Shown here piece after piece: positions 35,480-47,855 of a stretch of DNA of 64,000 bases (position 1 is its first letter; the number at the start of each line of letters is the position of its first letter). The position numbers and the translations under genes are program-made. The notes under the pieces were generated by a model. The model had not been told where the DNA came from. It was given only the letters and a program-made list of their open reading frames with translations, and did not search any database. Source of the DNA: Hetaerina americana (Eukaryota > Arthropoda > Insecta > Odonata > Calopterygidae); assembly GCA_022747635.1 (NCBI GenBank), contig JAKTNV010000010.1:48295958-48359957 (forward strand). Direction: 5' to 3'.

Positions 35480-36652
35480 ATGACTGATGCGCTATTCCTA
35501 GATTTTAAAAAAGCTTTTTTAGAGAGTATTATATGCTGAATCAGAAAATCCTTAAAAAATCGTGTTCAAACAGTCGTCCTGGACTGTGTATCGTCCAATA
35601 CTGTCAAGTTCACGTCGGGTGTACCCCAAGGAAGTGTCATAGGCCCCCTCTTCTTCCTTATTTACATAAATGACCTCAGTGGTTAATAGCAGGCTCCGTC
35701 TTTTTGCCGACGATGCGGTGATTGATTGGTACATTCTAAGTCGCGAAGACAGAGTCGCGTTAGCTAGCGACCTAAGTGCAATTCGGACTTTGTACGATAC
35801 ATGGAAATTGTAGTTAAATTAGAAAAAATGCGTAGTAATACATTTTTGGGAAAAGAGTAGTTCCCTCCCATTTAGTTGCAAAGTGAAACAAACAGAAATC
35901 TCGGTATTCCTTTAAATACTTGGGTATAACAATTACTCACGATCTGTCCTGGGGAAAGCACATATGAGAAATATGCGGACGTGCTAATAAAAAATTGGGA
36001 TTTGTAAAAAGAGTGCTGGGTAAATATGACGAAAACGTGAAGGAACGAGGTTTTTCTTGCCCTAGTCAGGCGTCACCTATAGTATGCTGCCAGTAAATGG
36101 GATCCTCAAAAGATAAATTTGACTTCGTAATTAGATCGAGTTCAACGGAGGGGGGCTTGTCGAATATTGTTATGACCAACGCAGTAGCGTAACTACTTTG
36201 CCAGAAAATTTAGGCTGGGATTCCCTTAGACAGTGGCGTTTACAATAAAGATTAAACTTACTAAAAATTTAAAGATGGGTCCTTTTCGGATGACATCAAG
36301 AACATAATACAAACCCCAACATATTACAGGTGGAGGGATCATGAAGATAAGATTAGAGAGATAGACTGCAAGACTGACAGGTTTAAAATGTCATTTTTCC
36401 CAAGAACAATAAGAGAACAGAATGCTTGTAGTCGAAATCCCCCAGGAGTCATTTCGACACAATAAGTATTAGCCTACAAGGTAGGGACTGCGTATAGTTA
36501 TATATATATTTATTTTGCAGGATCCCCCCATCTCCCCCATCCATTTGAAAAACCCTAACCCCCTCGTCCCTTATCCTTTGCTCCTGGTGCTGCACCCCCT
36601 GCCATACACCTTTTTGTTGGCTCGCAGGGTATTGATGCAGATGTAGATAACC
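35480..36652 (+). pseudogene. LINE-A reverse transcriptase, 5'-truncated dead copy (A7)
   Basis: Pieces in order: ALFLDFKKAF (motif A), QTVVLDCVSSNTVKFTSG, VPQGSVIGPLFFLIYINDLS, then after a frameshift the remains of the F-A-D-D box (tttttgccgacgatgcg), DLSWGK, LVRRHLxYAASKWDPQK, LDRVQRRGAC, and KTDRFKMSFFPRTIREQNAC at the C-terminus. The 3' signature (ggctcgcagggtattgatgc, agatgtagata) ends at about 36650. Many stops and frameshifts show an old copy. Part of the 3' UTR contains a C-rich insertion (36520-36600). Confidence 0.82.
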
Positions 36653-38410
36653 AAAACGAAATAAGGGAATCATTTTCGATAGGAATGTTAAATTTTTACT
36701 ATCGTATTATAACCATTTGATCAATGGATTTTACTGCATCTTTGATGCTAGATAGTGATAGTAGTCTCAATTATCCTCAGAATTTTTTGAATTCTTTTAT
36801 ATTGTTACTCTTTATTAATGAGGCATTACATGTTGATACCACATTCATAAAATGCGAACGTCAGAATTCGATCTTAAGTCACGTGATATATGTATATAAA
36901 ACTGGTCTTCTGGATCAGCATTATTCTTTTAGAAAAATCGTTTAGAACTCAATTAGCATGTCATTTTTTAAAAACTTTTTTGAAACCATTCCGCAGATAA
37001 ATTATCTCGTTCCCTGGATTGAGAGAGACTTTCCCCGCTTTTCCTCGTGATTTCCTGTCGATTTTCCATCTATTGATATCTGTTTTCCTCGTATCATCCT
37101 CCAAGGGTGTGATAAACTGTAAATTTTGGGCTGAGTACAGAATATGTTGGCTTGAGAACGAGAAATCTCAAGTGAAAAAACGCTAGACTTATTTTTATAA
37201 CGTTTATAATTGGATCTTAGGCTCATTTGCATCCATAAAAATAATTTCTCGCACGCTCTCATGTGAAATGAAATTTGAGAAAGTCACTAATATTTCTTCT
37301 GACATTGAAAGATGCATTTTTCCGTAACTTCCTGCAACTTTTCCTTAACTTTTTAATTTTAAGGATAGCAAAATAGCGGAAAGCACAATCACAGGCTCTG
37401 TCTGCAAATGTCACTGTCATGTAATTTGATTTGATCATCTCTTTTTCTACCATAAGAGGGACATTTCAAATGAAATTCCGATCGACTATAACGCTGTGAG
37501 TAATTGAAAATGACTCGTTTTTACTAGGCTCGCTAGGTATATCGCGCATCATTGCAAGAAAATTAATGTCGAAAGGAGTGCTAAAATTATTCTGATAACT
37601 TGTTTACCGAAAATTTTATCCTTCCTAATGATAGCTGAGGTCATCAGTCACAAAGAATATTTTCACCGATGGATACACCTTATGTCGGTGCCACTTTCCT
37701 CGGCTAGTGATCTCCTGTATGGAGATGATGACGGCACTGCAACGCACTCGATCCCACAACCACGCATATCAATTCGTCATCTACTCTCCGATCGGTATAA
37801 TATTTATGTTTCTTGTTTCCTGGTGCCCAATTCCTTCTTTATCTTGAGTAACCGGCTGTGCAGAGATTTAAAAAGAAGTAAGATTTGTTTATTCCAATGA
37901 ATTCACTAAAGGTCGAAGGCACACAAAGGAAGAATAAGGTGGTGCGTATGGGAATCATTGTTTTTTTCCTCTTAATATTAATAGCAGGTGCTTCTCAGTA
38001 TTCCATTTGTGAAGTCATTAATATCTCAGACGTAAGCGGCGTGACTCCGTCTTCGTGCCAGTTCCGCCTAAATGTGTTTTGGAAACAAATACTTCCGCAG
38101 TGACTGATTGAAAGATTTGTTGATGTTTTCTTAACCCGAAGGAGGAAAAATAATACGTGTTTTAAAGAACTGAGTTTGCGTCTTGACGATCCCCGGCAGG
38201 TGAATTTAGTTTCCTTGTACTTTCAATAATTGTCTAACCTACGGTCATCAACCGCCCATACATAAAATTGGAAACTATTATACATCTATTATGCTCAATT
38301 GCTCTATAACTAAAGGTTCAAAAATATTCCTGTTAGTTTTGATGTTGTTCTTTGACACAGCTCTTATAGTGAGATATGGAAAGCGCGCCAAAAAAACCCC
38401 TATGCTATTG
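36653..38410. other. No gene seen
   Basis: AT-rich. Frames up to 90 codons (37628-37900) have no recognised domain. Confidence 0.5.
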
Positions 38411-38625
38411 GGTTAAGTTCTGATTGCTGTTGATTGAGAGATGGCTGTGTAGGTTTTCGTGGCGGTGGTTTGAAGGATTCTGCATTCTCGGTTTTCACCG
38501 CGTTGTTGCTTAATGCTGACAGCAGTTTCACCGAAGTTGCATTCGGCGTCTTCAGGTCGAAGATGAGGGACTCTGATTTTGGCCACCCTTATATGGGTGG
38601 TCCCGTCTAGTGGCTGACTAATGTG
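38411..38625 (-). repeat. Probable interspersed-element 3' end, unclassified
   Basis: In minus sense it contains gaccacccatataagggtgg (with an internal palindrome), cctgaagacgccgaatgcaa, and cggtgaaaaccgagaatgca. The phrase TGAAGACG-CGAATGCAA-TTCGGTGAAAC is of the type found at 3' ends of dispersed arthropod retroelements such as Penelope-like elements. I recognise the style, not a specific family, and no coding part is left. Confidence 0.3.
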
Positions 38626-41358
38626 GAATGCCTAGTAAATCTCTAACTGCAACTCGAAACACTTCCCTTTTTTACTGACGAGATGATGGAAACAAAATCC
38701 AATGCTTGACGGGGTCTTGGACAAGAAATATAATCTATAGCAACTAAATATTAACAGTAGCGATTATGTGGTTTTGAATGCACGGAGATTAATCTTCATT
38801 TAAATATTTCAATCAGCGTTTTTATTTTGAAGTACCATCCATTTCTTATTGAGAGAATAACATTCCAAGTTGATCCTTTAAATCATGAACCACAGCTTAG
38901 TAAAAGCATGTTTAAACTCTATGCTGAAGAGGGCATCGAATAGCAGGAGTTTTATTGTAGACGTCATGCTATAATAGTCGGCTTTCCATTGTCAGAGAGA
39001 ATACTTCTGAGAAGATCTAGGTTCTATCACCCACTCCAGGATACGCCTAATTCTTAGGCCGATAAAAGCAATTTATCATGGGAAAAGGTGCTAAGTTAGA
39101 TATTTTATCTTCACAGTTCATTAATCGTTCCAGGAAAATCTTGAATTTTAGTGGCGCTCTGTTTTGGTTTCCATACTAAAGCAACTAAAGGTGATTAATC
39201 ACGAAGATGGCTCTTGGAACATACCTTGCAATATTTTTCTGAGAATGATTTAATCGTTCTCGGAAGCTGAGCTTAGCCTTTCCATTCATGCGTCCGTGGC
39301 GGTATAATGTGAACTGCCAAAGGGAAACGAGAAAATCCGACGCTCATCTGCGCCATGCGCAAAGTCCGTAATAAAGGCTCCCACAGTAAAAAAAGAAAAG
39401 GGAATAATATGCAGATTGATACCAGTGAAACGTGCAAATTTCACCTCTTATCTATCCGTTGGTCTCCGCCTTCCTTCGATTTAATGCTAAATCCTTGCGA
39501 TGCCTTCGTATTTGACTGTCAATGATTTGTATATAATAAGTCTGGGACTAGGGATGGAGAGAATAAAAAAAATACCTATGGCCGGTTTTTATGTACTTTT
39601 TATGCATACATAATTTTTTTTGGAAACATCGTGCAGTTAAGGCGATGCCTTGCCTATGTTTTTACCAAATAAAATTGCCTCTTCATCAATTTGTGTCCAT
39701 GACACGCCTTGATATACACAAGGATAACGCATTCGTGTGTATTTTATCTTTATATTGAGTGTACCACAAAAAATTAATGAAACCTAGCAAATTTAAGGTT
39801 GAAATTAAGACCATGAAAAAGCAATACAGCAAAATTGCAGTTCAAGTAACTAGATGCAAAATGAGACGCACGAGGGGTAACGATTGCCATTAAAGACTAC
39901 ACATTGGGTATGCAAACACTTTTCACCCATGATGCATCACAGAGATTTTAGGTATCCGCTTCAGAATAGGTATTCTCATTTTTATAGTCTCATATAATTG
40001 TTGTTCTTTAATTTCCATAGCGTTAGCTGGAAATATGTACAAATGACTGAATAAGCGTTAGTGTAAAAAAATGTCGAAACTGAAGTTTACCAAAGTAACT
40101 GAGAGGATTCCATTGAAAAGGATTTGAGTTAAAAATTTTGGAAAATGAAATTTCTGAAATTGCTGAGAAAGCTATTCCATTCACGCTGATCTCACCAAAT
40201 CCTAGATATTATGTTAAAAAAAATTCACGAAAATTTGATAAGTTTGTGTATTGAAGACAAAGTATTTACTGTTAATGAGAAAGTGATTCTAGCGGACTTT
40301 TCGGATGCACGACTAACAACTTAACTTTGTACCTTCTCAGTGGGGAAATTGAACAACAAAATCAGTCAAAACTTTTTGATTCATTTTTATATTTCTGTAG
40401 GCCTACAGCTGAGCAATGTGCTCTTGGATTAGGAAAATTTTCCCGATTATGTATATAATCGGGCAATAAATATAAATAACAATTTGAGAATAGCTTTGTA
40501 TGCATCTAGGAAACTGAGGCGAATTTCTTTAATGTTTCTTCAAGTTTATATAATTTGCTCACTATAGAAAGGCAATGGAAAGAAATGATAGATCAAAATT
40601 ATTCCTCATTAAGTTTTTTCCGACAAGGAAATAGGCATCACTTTCACTGGGTCCATAATAGGTGTCTTGTACTCCCCAGGATCGTGGAGCTTCTCATTAA
40701 ACACCTGAATTTTCTTCCTAATTTAAATTGTTAGCAAACTCAGAAGAGTTTTCTAATTAGTGTTTGCCCATACTTGACAAGTTCTCTATAATACTTCATT
40801 AAAAATGACTGACCTAAAAGGCGATTCTGATAGGTACGCTCATGGTCATTCTGCTATCTTACACCGCAGTTTGCTATGAGACTGTATGGGAGAGAATTTT
40901 AGGCCATCAGCCATCAGATTGATTGTTGATTGGTGATTGGTGATTTATCACATTCGGGAAATTCAATTTACCATACATCACTATGCCTGCCATTGTCTCT
41001 AATTGTACGCAGGGGATTGGAGTTCTTTTTTTTCTATTATTTTTTCAGTAAATTTCCCACTCTCGCCGACGAATATAATGTCTCGCCAATTTCATTGTCT
41101 TCCTGCACAAGCGTTTCGATAAATATAGGAATATTTTAGTCCGCTCCTAACTAAACTTCATTTAGCACCCAGATTTTCGTTGTATCCAGTTGAATGTCGA
41201 CTCTAAGCCATTCAAAGGTTTTCAAATCACTCGACGAGTATTTATGGTGAGGTCTAACTTTTTCTGAATGTCTACTTTCTTTCATGATTCTTCTGATTTA
41301 AGGATGAGTTAATTTAAGATGTTTGGCTGTAATAATTGAGCAACATTTTTTTATAACC
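38626..41358. other. No gene seen
   Basis: AT-rich. The patch 39280-39390 has raised CpG and mixed composition (catgcgtccgtggcggtata) and might be conserved noncoding DNA. No coding domain. Confidence 0.45.
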
Positions 41359-41422
41359 GATGAATTAGGGAACGTGTTGTACCCCTCTTCCTAGAAGGGT
41401 AGAACACGTTCCCTAATTCATC
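41359..41422. repeat. Short foldback, 26-bp arms
   Basis: gatgaattagggaacgtgtt and onward at 41359-41384 pairs with 41397-41422 with one mismatch. The spacer is 12 bases. No flanking direct repeat is clear. Confidence 0.92.
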
Positions 41423-41934
41423 TTCCACCTATAAAGTCTGGTCTTTATTTGAAGTTTGCTAACGATAGGTTAAGAAAAATCACCTCTCAATATATTCATA
41501 AACTTAGAATATGAATTTGTTTTAATTTCTTTATTTATAAAACGAATGTCAATTTTGAGGCTCTGTTCAGAGCGAACTTAACTATACAGAAATAAGAAGA
41601 CAGAGCCAAGAGTTAACGCGTTTCATCGATAATTATTTTATTTCAACTCATTTTGAGGCTCAATATTTAATGCACAATTAAATTGAAGCTCAGTTGGTAA
41701 TTAACTAAACATTTTTTTTATTTTAACGATATTTTGTTAAATGCTGAATGAATGGCAGGAAATTTACAATTTTATTAACTTTATCTAGGTATATTCATCT
41801 AGGGTGTTTCTGTATTTCATTTGGTGTAGTTTCTGGCGAAAAAACCTGGCGTCAGAATTAGCCCACTCATAACGGAAGACACTAACGAGTCCATAATTAA
41901 TTACTTTCGACGGAAGGTGCACCATTCTTTGAAT

Positions 41935-42085
41935 ATCACATGAAACAAATTACTTATAGGAACATGATCAATCTGAAAAAAATTCTTACACGACCGGCAT
42001 TTAAACCCGAGTGATGGAAACCCGGCGTCTCATGGTGGGAACCTATTACATAAACCACCGCTCCAAATCGGTCCCCTTATTTAAG
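41935..42085 (-). mobile_element. SINE remnant resembling S3
   Basis: In minus sense: ttggagcggtggtttatgta, ataggttcccaccatgagac, gccgggtttccatcactcgg, gtttaaatgccggtcgtg. The GCGGTGG start and a GGGTTTRAA-type B box resemble the head of the S3 copy at 19825-20105. It is much decayed. Confidence 0.4.
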
Positions 42086-44000
42086 TTTTGACGAGTCAAC
42101 AGACTGGAATACCATGGAAGAATTGATAGTGATACATAAATATTCAAAGTAAAGTACAATTAATCATATTTACTTTAAATACCATATGCATCCGGTGGAT
42201 CTCCAGTAGTTCTTAGATAAAGATCAGTCAAACGCCTCAGATAGATAGCTCCCGCTGATCTTACTCCCTTATTTTTGTCTCCAGTCAAATTTGGACATTG
42301 ACTGTAAAGATGGTCTGAAATACCCACCCCTCAACACACATCAGCATAATGTGGGGTGAAAAAGAGCTATGATGAAAACAATTGCACCTTAAAATGGCTC
42401 TGTGAACCGAAACGCTTTGTAAGTTACCAATAAACCAGTGAAAAAGTGGAAATTTGTTTTCCTCATAATGACGAACTTCCACTACATCTCGGGATCCGTT
42501 GAATGCCAACCATGCTTCAAATTCTTTAAATGAAAATTCTTCAGAATATGCCCTTAATGAATAAGTAGTTTTTGCATCCGGAAAATAGTCGCGCTAAAAT
42601 GTCTGGCAATGGGAGAAAATTGTTTCGAGTATTGCGTAACTTGGATATAACGTAGATACAGTGAATGAAGTTACAAAAGCATATTGTTACGCAGTCATAT
42701 TTCCTCAAGAACCCTATTTATCAGTTACTCATTTCATCTTCTAAGAGCATTAAACGAAATCAATTCTCCCTCGCTGGATTACATTTAACTGAGACCATAG
42801 CATGTAGCTACCTCCTCAATTAGAAGTTATGTATAGGTTTTGCTCTAAAAATAGGAAAGGTCGAAAATAACCTGATAGCAATTCACAATGGAGATCACCT
42901 GCATGGAACTAATCAAATACTATCTCTCATTAAATTTGTAATTTTAATAAGGAACTTTACTAAATTGTGTTCTATAAGTTTTTGGAACCATTTTAGTTCA
43001 TCTGCAGTATTTTTTTCCTAAATTCAGTATGGTTCATTTTTCTGGGAGAATATTTCAGTCTTAACACACCTAACACAAAAATTAGCCATTTTAAAAGTCG
43101 GAAAACGCTTACACACAAAATTTAGAAGTTGAAACTGCATGTTAATAGCAATAACATAAGAGTACTTGTAATTGTATTTTGGCTGGTTCTTTTTTCATCT
43201 CCTTAAGCATAGTGTATCTCAAAAATTTGAAAAATATCGCCTCCGGTAGGTGCTTCTTTCTAATGCTCTTGGGATACTATTTGCATTTGACAATTGCTAC
43301 TTGCTTATTTAAACCATTTTGTTACGTATAGGCTGATAGTTTTTGTCGTTATTAACTTTTTTCTTCTCATAGAAAGGCTTTGCTATCCGTCTTCTCTTTA
43401 CTAAGTCCCCTTTTCTTCTTCCATCACTGATGATTTGCTACGTAAAGAGCAAAACCCTTCCAATTGTTCCAATGTCATACCCTGGCCTGATTTTCTTCCA
43501 TATTAGGCAACAAACTCTCGTTTTCGTGTTTACCTTTAGGTTTTACGTGCTCATTTCTTTCTCAATACAAGATAGTACAAATATCGTATTTTTTTGCCCA
43601 CCGCAGCCAAGGTTTTCATAAATTACAGCATTCGTATCTTTTCTCCTGATATTTTTACAATCCATTTGTTTTTACTTGATCTACTAGTCTATTAAATGTA
43701 CACATTAAGTACCACGGAGAGTAATCGGCAAGCCTATCTTACTTCTTTCTTTATTTTAATTTCTTCTATGCCTGATTACCGCCTGTAATAAATACCACAT
43801 GCTTTCTAAGAGATGTGTATCAAACTAGTGATGTTGTTGTTCGTTTCCTAGTAGTATGTTGTGCTTAGCAAAAAGTACGAGGGGTTTAGGAATTGCTATG
43901 TCATGCAAAGAGATGATATTGTGTGTTTGAAGTCTGATGAATACTATATGTCAATGTCATGTACACGTTCAATGTCTCTCCAGTTCATTTATCATAGTAT
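42086..44000. other. No gene seen
   Basis: AT-rich. The 74-codon minus frame at 42285-42509 has no recognised domain. The sequence around 42400-42500 has the mixed composition of an old repeat but I cannot assign it. Confidence 0.45.
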
Positions 44001-44153
44001 CAATCTGAATACAGATGAAAGACTCTCCATTCTCAGGATGTCACCGCGTAGGTTGTTTTTCTTTCAGAAAAACAACATACGCGGTGACATCCCGAGAATG
44101 GAGAGTATTTCATCTGAACGCCGCGAAAATCTGCGATCCCAATCTGACTACAG
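44001..44153. repeat. Foldback insertion with 50-bp arms and flanking direct repeats
   Basis: Arms 44012-44061 and 44067-44116 are reverse complements with three mismatches in 50 and a 5-base loop (tttca). They lie between caatctgaatacag (44001-44014) and caatctgactacag (44140-44153), which match at 13 of 14 positions, as a target-site duplication would. A roughly 23-base tail (from aacgccgcgaaaatctg) sits between the right arm and the right repeat. The frame running through the hairpin is a by-product. Confidence 0.8.
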
Positions 44154-45939
44154 GTTTACGGCAGCCGTCCATTTTTCCTCTTTGAAGTTAATTTTCTAAC
44201 AGCAAAAGTATTTTCTTGCAGACAGGTCTTTGATATTTTCCCTTATATGTGAAGTCATCTAGCGAATAAATTAATTTTAATTTTATTTAGAAAAAAATTT
44301 CCACTCAAAGAAATGTTGCCAATTTAATAGTGGCTCATAAATAAAGCATATAATAAGAGATGTATACGGTCATAAACAAGACCAGTGGTGGTAAAATATT
44401 TAAAAATGGTGACAGAATGTTGTAGTTACTTGTGTGAGAGATGAGATAGGTGTTGGGAATTGAAGTTGTTTAAGGATGAAGAAAAAGGGTCAGTGCGTGT
44501 GTGTCAAGTCAAGAAGTGACTTCAAGAGGGAAGGGAGGTGAAATTTCTTTATCTTTCACTTTATATTAAGATTAATTTAGAAAAAAAAAATCGGCATATA
44601 TTAGCAGATTGTTTATATGATTGAAATACAAAAATTCCAATAACAGGAATCATAGCAAAAGAGATTGGATTCCTTATGAGCAATCACAATTTCGAGCGAT
44701 GGTTAGATTGAATGAAACCAAGCGCACATCCATCATTCTGTCTATTATATGCAGTACGCCAAGGTATTGCCTGTGCCGAACGCAAACGGAAGTGACATAG
44801 CTGTTTACGTATTAACTTGAAGTTATTCAACTACTCTTCAAATGATATAGTTCCCCTATCAAGTTCGCCTCAATCAGCAGTTTTTGCATTTTAATTGTAT
44901 CGCTTCGCTTGTTCCACTGCCAACTAAACGAGGCCCATGCGTAATAGCTTCAACGCCCGGGTTTTCCATTTCTCTGGCAATCCCACCGAAATATGACTCG
45001 GATGCTGACAGACGCTGGGTAAGTGGGAATGGGCAAGAAAGAGAATGGGCTTTTTAGACAGCATTAAGACATGCAGAAGTTAAGAAGAAGATGGAAATAA
45101 TGTAAGGCAAAGAAAAAGAAAGTCCTTCGTACCACTTTGAAATATTCGTGCTCCTAGGTTTTTGTGTGGTTTATCAGTATGAGGTGAGTTACTGACGAAT
45201 ATTGCCCAAGGAACCCATTAAATCCTGCATCAAGTGAGTATCGGCTCACCAAAGATTGAGAAATTATTTCAAGATTCAGCTGAAAATATGAATTCATTGT
45301 TTAATTTGCATAAACCTAACATATTTCTGTACATAGCTTTCCAGCCTTCCGTATAAAAGCCTCACCATATTTCTTACCTGGGGCTTCTAGATTTTGTGCT
45401 GAAAGGGGTTATTTTTTTCCGCACGGAGTGGAAAACGCTATTTAGTCGCAGGTGTGACCGGGGCTAAATAAAATATATCTCCTCGAGAGAGGGAGAGATT
45501 TTTCTGTTAACACTACTGCCAGAGTGATGAATTGACTGAAAGGTTGCCCTAGGTTAAAATAAACATTTTTCAGTTGACGAGGTCGAGTTCAGTGAGCGAG
45601 ATTACCTGAGGTAGCATTCTTGTCTTCCGTGACGCCGACTCATCAACCGAGGAATTTCCCTCTGGAGTACATCAGCAGCTTCCACGAAAACTAACTCCTT
45701 CCTGCGGCCCGACTCCTCTGACCCCTGGATGAAAAAAATACACATCTGCTCCACTGCCACATCCTTCCCTCCTGCCAAACCTGTGAGATTCTGTTCCAAA
45801 CTGAACCCAGCACACTTATTTCCTTACTCCCCAGCCATTTAAGCTGGACGAACTATCATGACCATATAACTCATTACAATTTCTTTAAACTGCCAGTTTA
45901 AAGGAAGGAGTATCTTCGTTCCCCAGAGGAAGGTGGCCA
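44154..45939. other. No gene seen
   Basis: AT-rich, with a more mixed block at 45590-45800 whose origin I cannot assign. No coding domain. Confidence 0.45.
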
Positions 45940-46111
45940 TGTTCGAGTCCCGGTCAAGGAAATATTTTTACTCTTGTGATCCGTTCGATTCCGCCTTCCC
46001 CACCTCTATTGTGTTCGTGCTTTATGTGTGTTCCTATCCCTTTTCCTTATATCTGTTTCTATGTAAATGAGTATTTATTCGCCGTTTGGCGGGATTTTAT
46101 GTTTGAATGTG

Positions 46112-46116
<5 letters not shown>
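45940..46116 (+). mobile_element. SINE family S2, 5'-truncated copy with (TA)n tail
   Basis: Starts in the tRNA-like T arm (gttcgagtcccggtcaagga) and runs through the S2 body (aaatatttttactcttgtga, tcgattccgccttccccacc, gtatttattcgccgtttggc) into a (TA)n run. It matches the copies at 55546-55738 and 56003-56195 with scattered differences, so it is an independent older insertion. Confidence 0.8.

Positions 46117-46183
<67 letters not shown>
46117..46183. repeat. (TA)n microsatellite at a SINE 3' end
   Basis: About 33 TA units directly downstream of the S2 body, then a catac-rich degenerate stretch to about 46230. Confidence 0.92.
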
Positions 46184-46184
<1 letters not shown>

Positions 46185-46239
46185 TTGCAAACATACATAC
46201 ATACACATACATATATATACATATAAATGCATATATATG

Positions 46240-47030
46240 TACTGAATGTAGGAATAGGAGTAGGAGGGGAATTCAAAAAAATCCGTCAGGTTCGCTGATT
46301 ACCAAGTTTTAGTTTGTCAGTCAGCCAAGGGGTTGCAAGCATTGCTGAGTGAATTGGAACTTCAGTGTGACAAATATGGGATGAGAATCAAAATTTAAAA
46401 AACAAAGATTATGCGATTTTCTAGATAAATAAACATTAAAATAGGAGGGCCAAAACAAGAGCAGGTAGGACATACGTTACGTTCTCGGAAGTGTTTTGGA
46501 CCAACACGGTCAAAGTAGTAGGGACGTAAGAAGAAGAATTGCGCTAGGCAAAGAGGCTTTCACAAGGAGGAGGGAGTTGATGACAGGGACTTTGAGCAAG
46601 GATATTAAGAAAACACTTGTAACAACTCTGTTATGGAGCGTAGTTATGTACGGCGCGGAAACGTGGTCATTGAAGCAGGAGGATAGACGTAGATTGGAGG
46701 ATTTTCAAATGTGGGTTTTGGACAAGAATGGAGAAGGTGAAATGGCCCGAGAAGAAAACAAATTAGGAAGTACTTGGTAAGGTGGGCGAAGAGAGGGGGA
46801 CTTTGTTGGGAGAAATCCTATGGAGGCAGGAAAAATGGATAAGGGGCGTATTGATCGGCAGTGGGATGATGAAGAATGTAATAGAGGGGAGAATGTTAGG
46901 AAACCGAGGAAAGGGCAGGGACAGGATAGGGATGTTGGACGGGATGAAGGGAGGAAGAAAGTACTCAGAGATGAAGAGGGACCTGATATAGAGTAGGATA
47001 ATAGATTTTGTGCTTTGTTAGGAGTAATAA
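46240..47030 (+). pseudogene. LINE-B reverse transcriptase C-terminal half (B2)
   Basis: Reads [20 protein letters not shown] (the F-A-D-D box has lost its second Asp), LELQCDKYGMRIKI, LGSVLDQHGQSSRDVRRRIA, LGKEAFTRRRELMTGTLSKD, an IKKTLVTTLLWSVVMYGAET block, WSLKQEDRRRLEDFQMWVL, and then, after frameshifts, the short tail motifs WDDEEC and RKYSEMKRDLI. This order is the end of the endonuclease-reverse transcriptase proteins of RTE-like arthropod LINEs, including their C-terminal cysteine/charged tail. The 5' part is missing. The copy ends near 47030 at aataaaatg, directly before SINE S4. Confidence 0.85.
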
Positions 47031-47049
47031 AATGTTTGTTTGGTAGTTG

Positions 47050-47318
47050 TGTCCATCCAATGGGTCGTGGTAGTCCAGGGGGTTGGACTGCTGACCGGAG
47101 GGTCCCGGGTTCCCGGGCTAGGCACTCTGGGCAACTGCAGCTCCACCCAAGCAAAAGTGAATTTTCGGGTACCAGATCTTCCTGAGAAACCATAACCGGC
47201 ACAGGGAAAGGAACTGGCCCCCCAACCCTGATGTGTGAATTTCACACGCCGTAATACTGGGTGAACTCTACCATCACCTGCTAAAAACCGACCTTTGGGT
47301 TGATTACCGTGTTTATGG

Positions 47319-47320
<2 letters not shown>
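47050..47320 (+). mobile_element. SINE family S4 with (TA)n tail
   Basis: tRNA-like head: gggtcgtggtagtccagggg then gttggactgctgaccggagg (D stem agtcc/ggact) and gtcccgggttcccgggctag (B-box-like). The body includes ggtaccagatcttcctgaga and cacgccgtaatactgggtga, ending at gattaccgtgtttatggtta before a (TA)n run. It differs in sequence from S1, S2, S3 and S5. Confidence 0.65.

Positions 47321-47364
<44 letters not shown>
47321..47364. repeat. (TA)n microsatellite at a SINE 3' end
   Basis: About 21 TA units immediately after the S4 SINE. Confidence 0.92.
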
Positions 47365-47366
<2 letters not shown>

Positions 47367-47617
47367 CTTGTATGAAAGTCGGATGTGAATAATAATGTAC
47401 ACGAGGTACACCAAGATAGCAATGGCGAACAGAAGCACAAAAACACAGGAACACAAAAAAAGCTCAGTTCCTTCTCTCCCTCGAAATATAAGGAATACCT
47501 ATGAGTTTTCTCTTTTTGTGTTTTTTTTGTTTTTCTGTTTATGTGTTTTTTTGTTTTGTATTTCTGTGTTTGTATTCGCCCGTGCAATCTTGGCTTACAT
47601 TATATATTAATTAGATA

Positions 47618-47728
47618 TTTGTGTGTATATATATATATACATATATATGTATATGTATATATACATATAGTAAGTGTGTATATATAGTATATATATACAT
47701 ATATATACATATATATACATATATATAC

Positions 47729-47779
<51 letters not shown>

Positions 47780-47784
47780 TATAC

Positions 47785-47817
<33 letters not shown>

Positions 47818-47850
47818 CATATATATATACATATATATACATATATATGT
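47618..47850. repeat. Degenerate ACATATATAT tandem repeat
   Basis: Over 200 bases of alternating purine-pyrimidine units of the acatatatat type with a pure (TA) core near 47740-47772. Frames of Tyr-Ile repeats on both strands are artefacts of this repeat. Confidence 0.9.
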
Positions 47851-47855
47851 ATATT

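Noticed and set aside
43861..44199. 112-codon plus frame
   Set aside because: It runs straight through the 50-bp foldback at 44012-44116, so both halves encode complementary sequence; it has no domain.
47018..47587. 189-codon minus-strand frame
   Set aside because: It crosses a SINE and a (TA)n run in antisense and has no domain.
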